Source: Artemia franciscana
Lineage: Eukaryota > Arthropoda > Branchiopoda > Anostraca > Artemiidae
Assembly (NCBI RefSeq): GCF_032884065.1
Contig: NC_088873.1
Coordinates: 33,987,600-34,051,599 of the forward strand
Reading direction: 5' to 3'
DNA length: 64,000 nt
Below are positions 62,266 through 64,000 of the stretch, in pieces; within the stretch, counting starts at the first letter, position 1; each line of letters opens with the position of its first letter. The notes beneath the pieces were generated by a model, which searched no databases, had not been told where the DNA came from, and worked only from the letters and a program-made list of their open reading frames with translations. The position numbers were made by a program, and so were the translations under genes.

Positions 62266-64000
62266 TAATAACATAATTTAAATTTTACACAATATAAATA
62301 CATTTTAGATCTTACATTTAACTTATACATTTTATTAAATTTGGCTTATTTGACGATTCCTTTGACTTAATAAACAAAAAAAAAATATTAAACTCTAAGG
62401 AATGAATTTCAGCATATGTGTATTAAACTGACAGTCCATGGTTATTTCATTTTTTTGATTATTGAAGTAAAAATTGTGTTCTTGTCTTAAGAAGGCATGG
62501 GGTTTGTCAACCCTACTCTTGTTAATTTTGCGTGTTTTGAGTTTGACTCGGCTATTTATTGTAATTTCTGCTCTTTTTCTGTTTCAGTGGCAGTGCTATT
62601 GCGCTGTTACTGACGGACGTTTGAAAATAATATTGGCGAACGGTTTTTTTGGGTTACCAACTACTACACCGTAATAAATGCAAAACTTTGAAGCACCACT
62701 AAAAAAAAAATAAATAAAGATGAATAAATAAATCATGAAATTCCTCACACTAATCTAGGTGACTCATCATCCTTCAAGAGCTGAAATATTTTCGGGTAAT
62801 ATTTATATTAACAATCTATTCAGATAGATAATAAAAAAAAACTACCTACATAGTCAGAATTGTATACTGAATCCAAGTCTAACATTTATTTTCGTCGGAA
62901 AAGTTTAAAGTTACCCCGATATTCAGACTTGCAATCCAAATTTAAAATTCATTTGTCCCTCTAATATGCAAATATATGCTCTCAATTGGAATATACTCTG
63001 AATTTTTGTGTATAAGGATAGGGGTAAAGTTTATTTTTATCGCAAATGAATGTTAAATTTGGAATCAGGATACAATTCTGACTATAGAGACAAGTTTGTT
63101 TCTTAGGTATATGAATAATCTATTAATATAACCATTACACATATTGTCACACGACTTTATTCACCCAACACTAATATTTTCAGACCAAAAAGTAGTAAAA
63201 AGAGAAAAACTAGGACACAAACTTCGTAGCCTAAACTGATTCTTAGAGAACGTGTGTCACCAACAGTCAATGTATATTAACTGGAGAAATGCTGGAGCAC
63301 CTGGAGCTAGTTCCGGAGAGAAGTCACTAAACTTCCCCAGGACTTGGAACCATTTCTGCGAACAATCGAATCACCAAGGAGACTAAAAGAACTTTTTCAA
63401 TACCTTGTTTGTACTTTAGAAATGAGACAATGGGGATTCCGGAGTTGCTTTTAAGAGATGAAAGTTAGAAAATAGAAAAAAAGTAACTGAAGTAAAGTGT
63501 TATAATTAAATCTTTAGACTATTTTAAAGATTACTGCTACTATTGTCGATGATAAAGCGTCACTTATCTAGTGACGTATTTCGTCTTTGAAAACTTCTTC
63601 TTTGTTTTACGGTGTAATCATCCTCACAGCTGCATTTCATTATTTCTATAACTCGTGGCGCATCACGAACAGTTAGTTTAATTCAGTAAGAACAGGATAA
63701 GGTAAATAGTAGCAAAAAAAGCATCTAAATCAAGCAGAAGTTCAAAATCTATCCTCAGACCCAAAGAGACAAAGAGAAAATCAGTTTAATAGGAAAAAAC
63801 AGAAGGAACAAATTACTTATATAAAAAGATTGAGTCGATAAGTTCTAAGGAGCCTCTGAAGCAAAAAGAAAACAATTTCTAAATAAAAAGCAAACGTATC
63901 ATAGGCAGTGCAAAAGGGCTGACTAAGGAAAGAGCGATGTGGAAAAATTTATTTTCGTTCTTTTCTGACCAAGACACGTCGTTTAAAAGAAGTTGTTGTA
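62266..64000. other. Unrecognised AT-rich DNA
   Basis: No exon supported; the final 100 bp match the dispersed repeat end at 54270-54370. Confidence 0.4.

Noticed and set aside
61893-62281. 91-codon Tyr/Leu-rich ORF as a membrane peptide
   Set aside because: It exists only because the 111-bp repeat length is divisible by three and its codons come from TATA-rich sequence.

Overview
This window is AT-rich, intron-containing animal DNA dominated by transposons. An arthropod is the best guess, and a crustacean such as a brine shrimp is possible, but no single marker proves it. Supporting signs are canonical Helitrons, 'craniofacial development protein 2'-type LINEs, a Penelope-like element, a metazoan receptor-type tyrosine phosphatase exon pair and broken histone H2B copies. 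Few host genes are visible: two spliced exons of a receptor-type PTP (41135-41020 and 40348-40161, minus strand, with a 100-N assembly gap in the intron between them), one probable 5' coding exon of an unknown gene (61836-61244, minus) and a weak exon candidate at 7452-7711.

Layout. 1-1104: Helitron debris. 1105-7385: unrecognised DNA followed by a 3-kb degenerate satellite that changes strand. 7719-19780: a Helitron graveyard. It is built around a broken near-full-length copy (about 11862-15940, minus) with an N-terminal ORF carrying seven 23-residue charged repeats, a deleted Rep core and an intact Pif1-like helicase frame. Many short derivatives, all ending in two GC-rich hairpins plus CTAG, lie among long (AT)n tracts. 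19785-20700: a second satellite. 23600-27357: a decayed Penelope-like RT and a decayed LINE. 27361-37497: a 10-kb compound inverted duplication whose outer arms are H2B pseudogenes and whose inside is made of Helitron ends, A/T-rich SINE-tail-like arrays and (AT)n junctions.

38351-46667 and 55618-60571: at least eight copies of one non-coding element family (here 'FBR'). It has a small hairpin at one end and a long fold-back at the other. In the four preserved fold-backs the two arms carry matching, compensated differences. Between these blocks lie a 76-bp tandem repeat (48425-49090), a second LINE pseudogene (50028-51030) and trinucleotide-rich DNA with two LINE 3' fragments. A 111-bp tandem repeat (61893-62265) sits upstream of the unknown gene's exon.

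The transposon parts relate as follows. The big Helitron supplies ORFs from which the short copies derive: most short copies keep only the last helicase codons plus the 3' terminus. The CCGGGACAC minisatellites closely resemble sequence just inside that terminus. The (AT)n tracts are both the insertion target (A^T) and the junction at which most rearrangements change partner.
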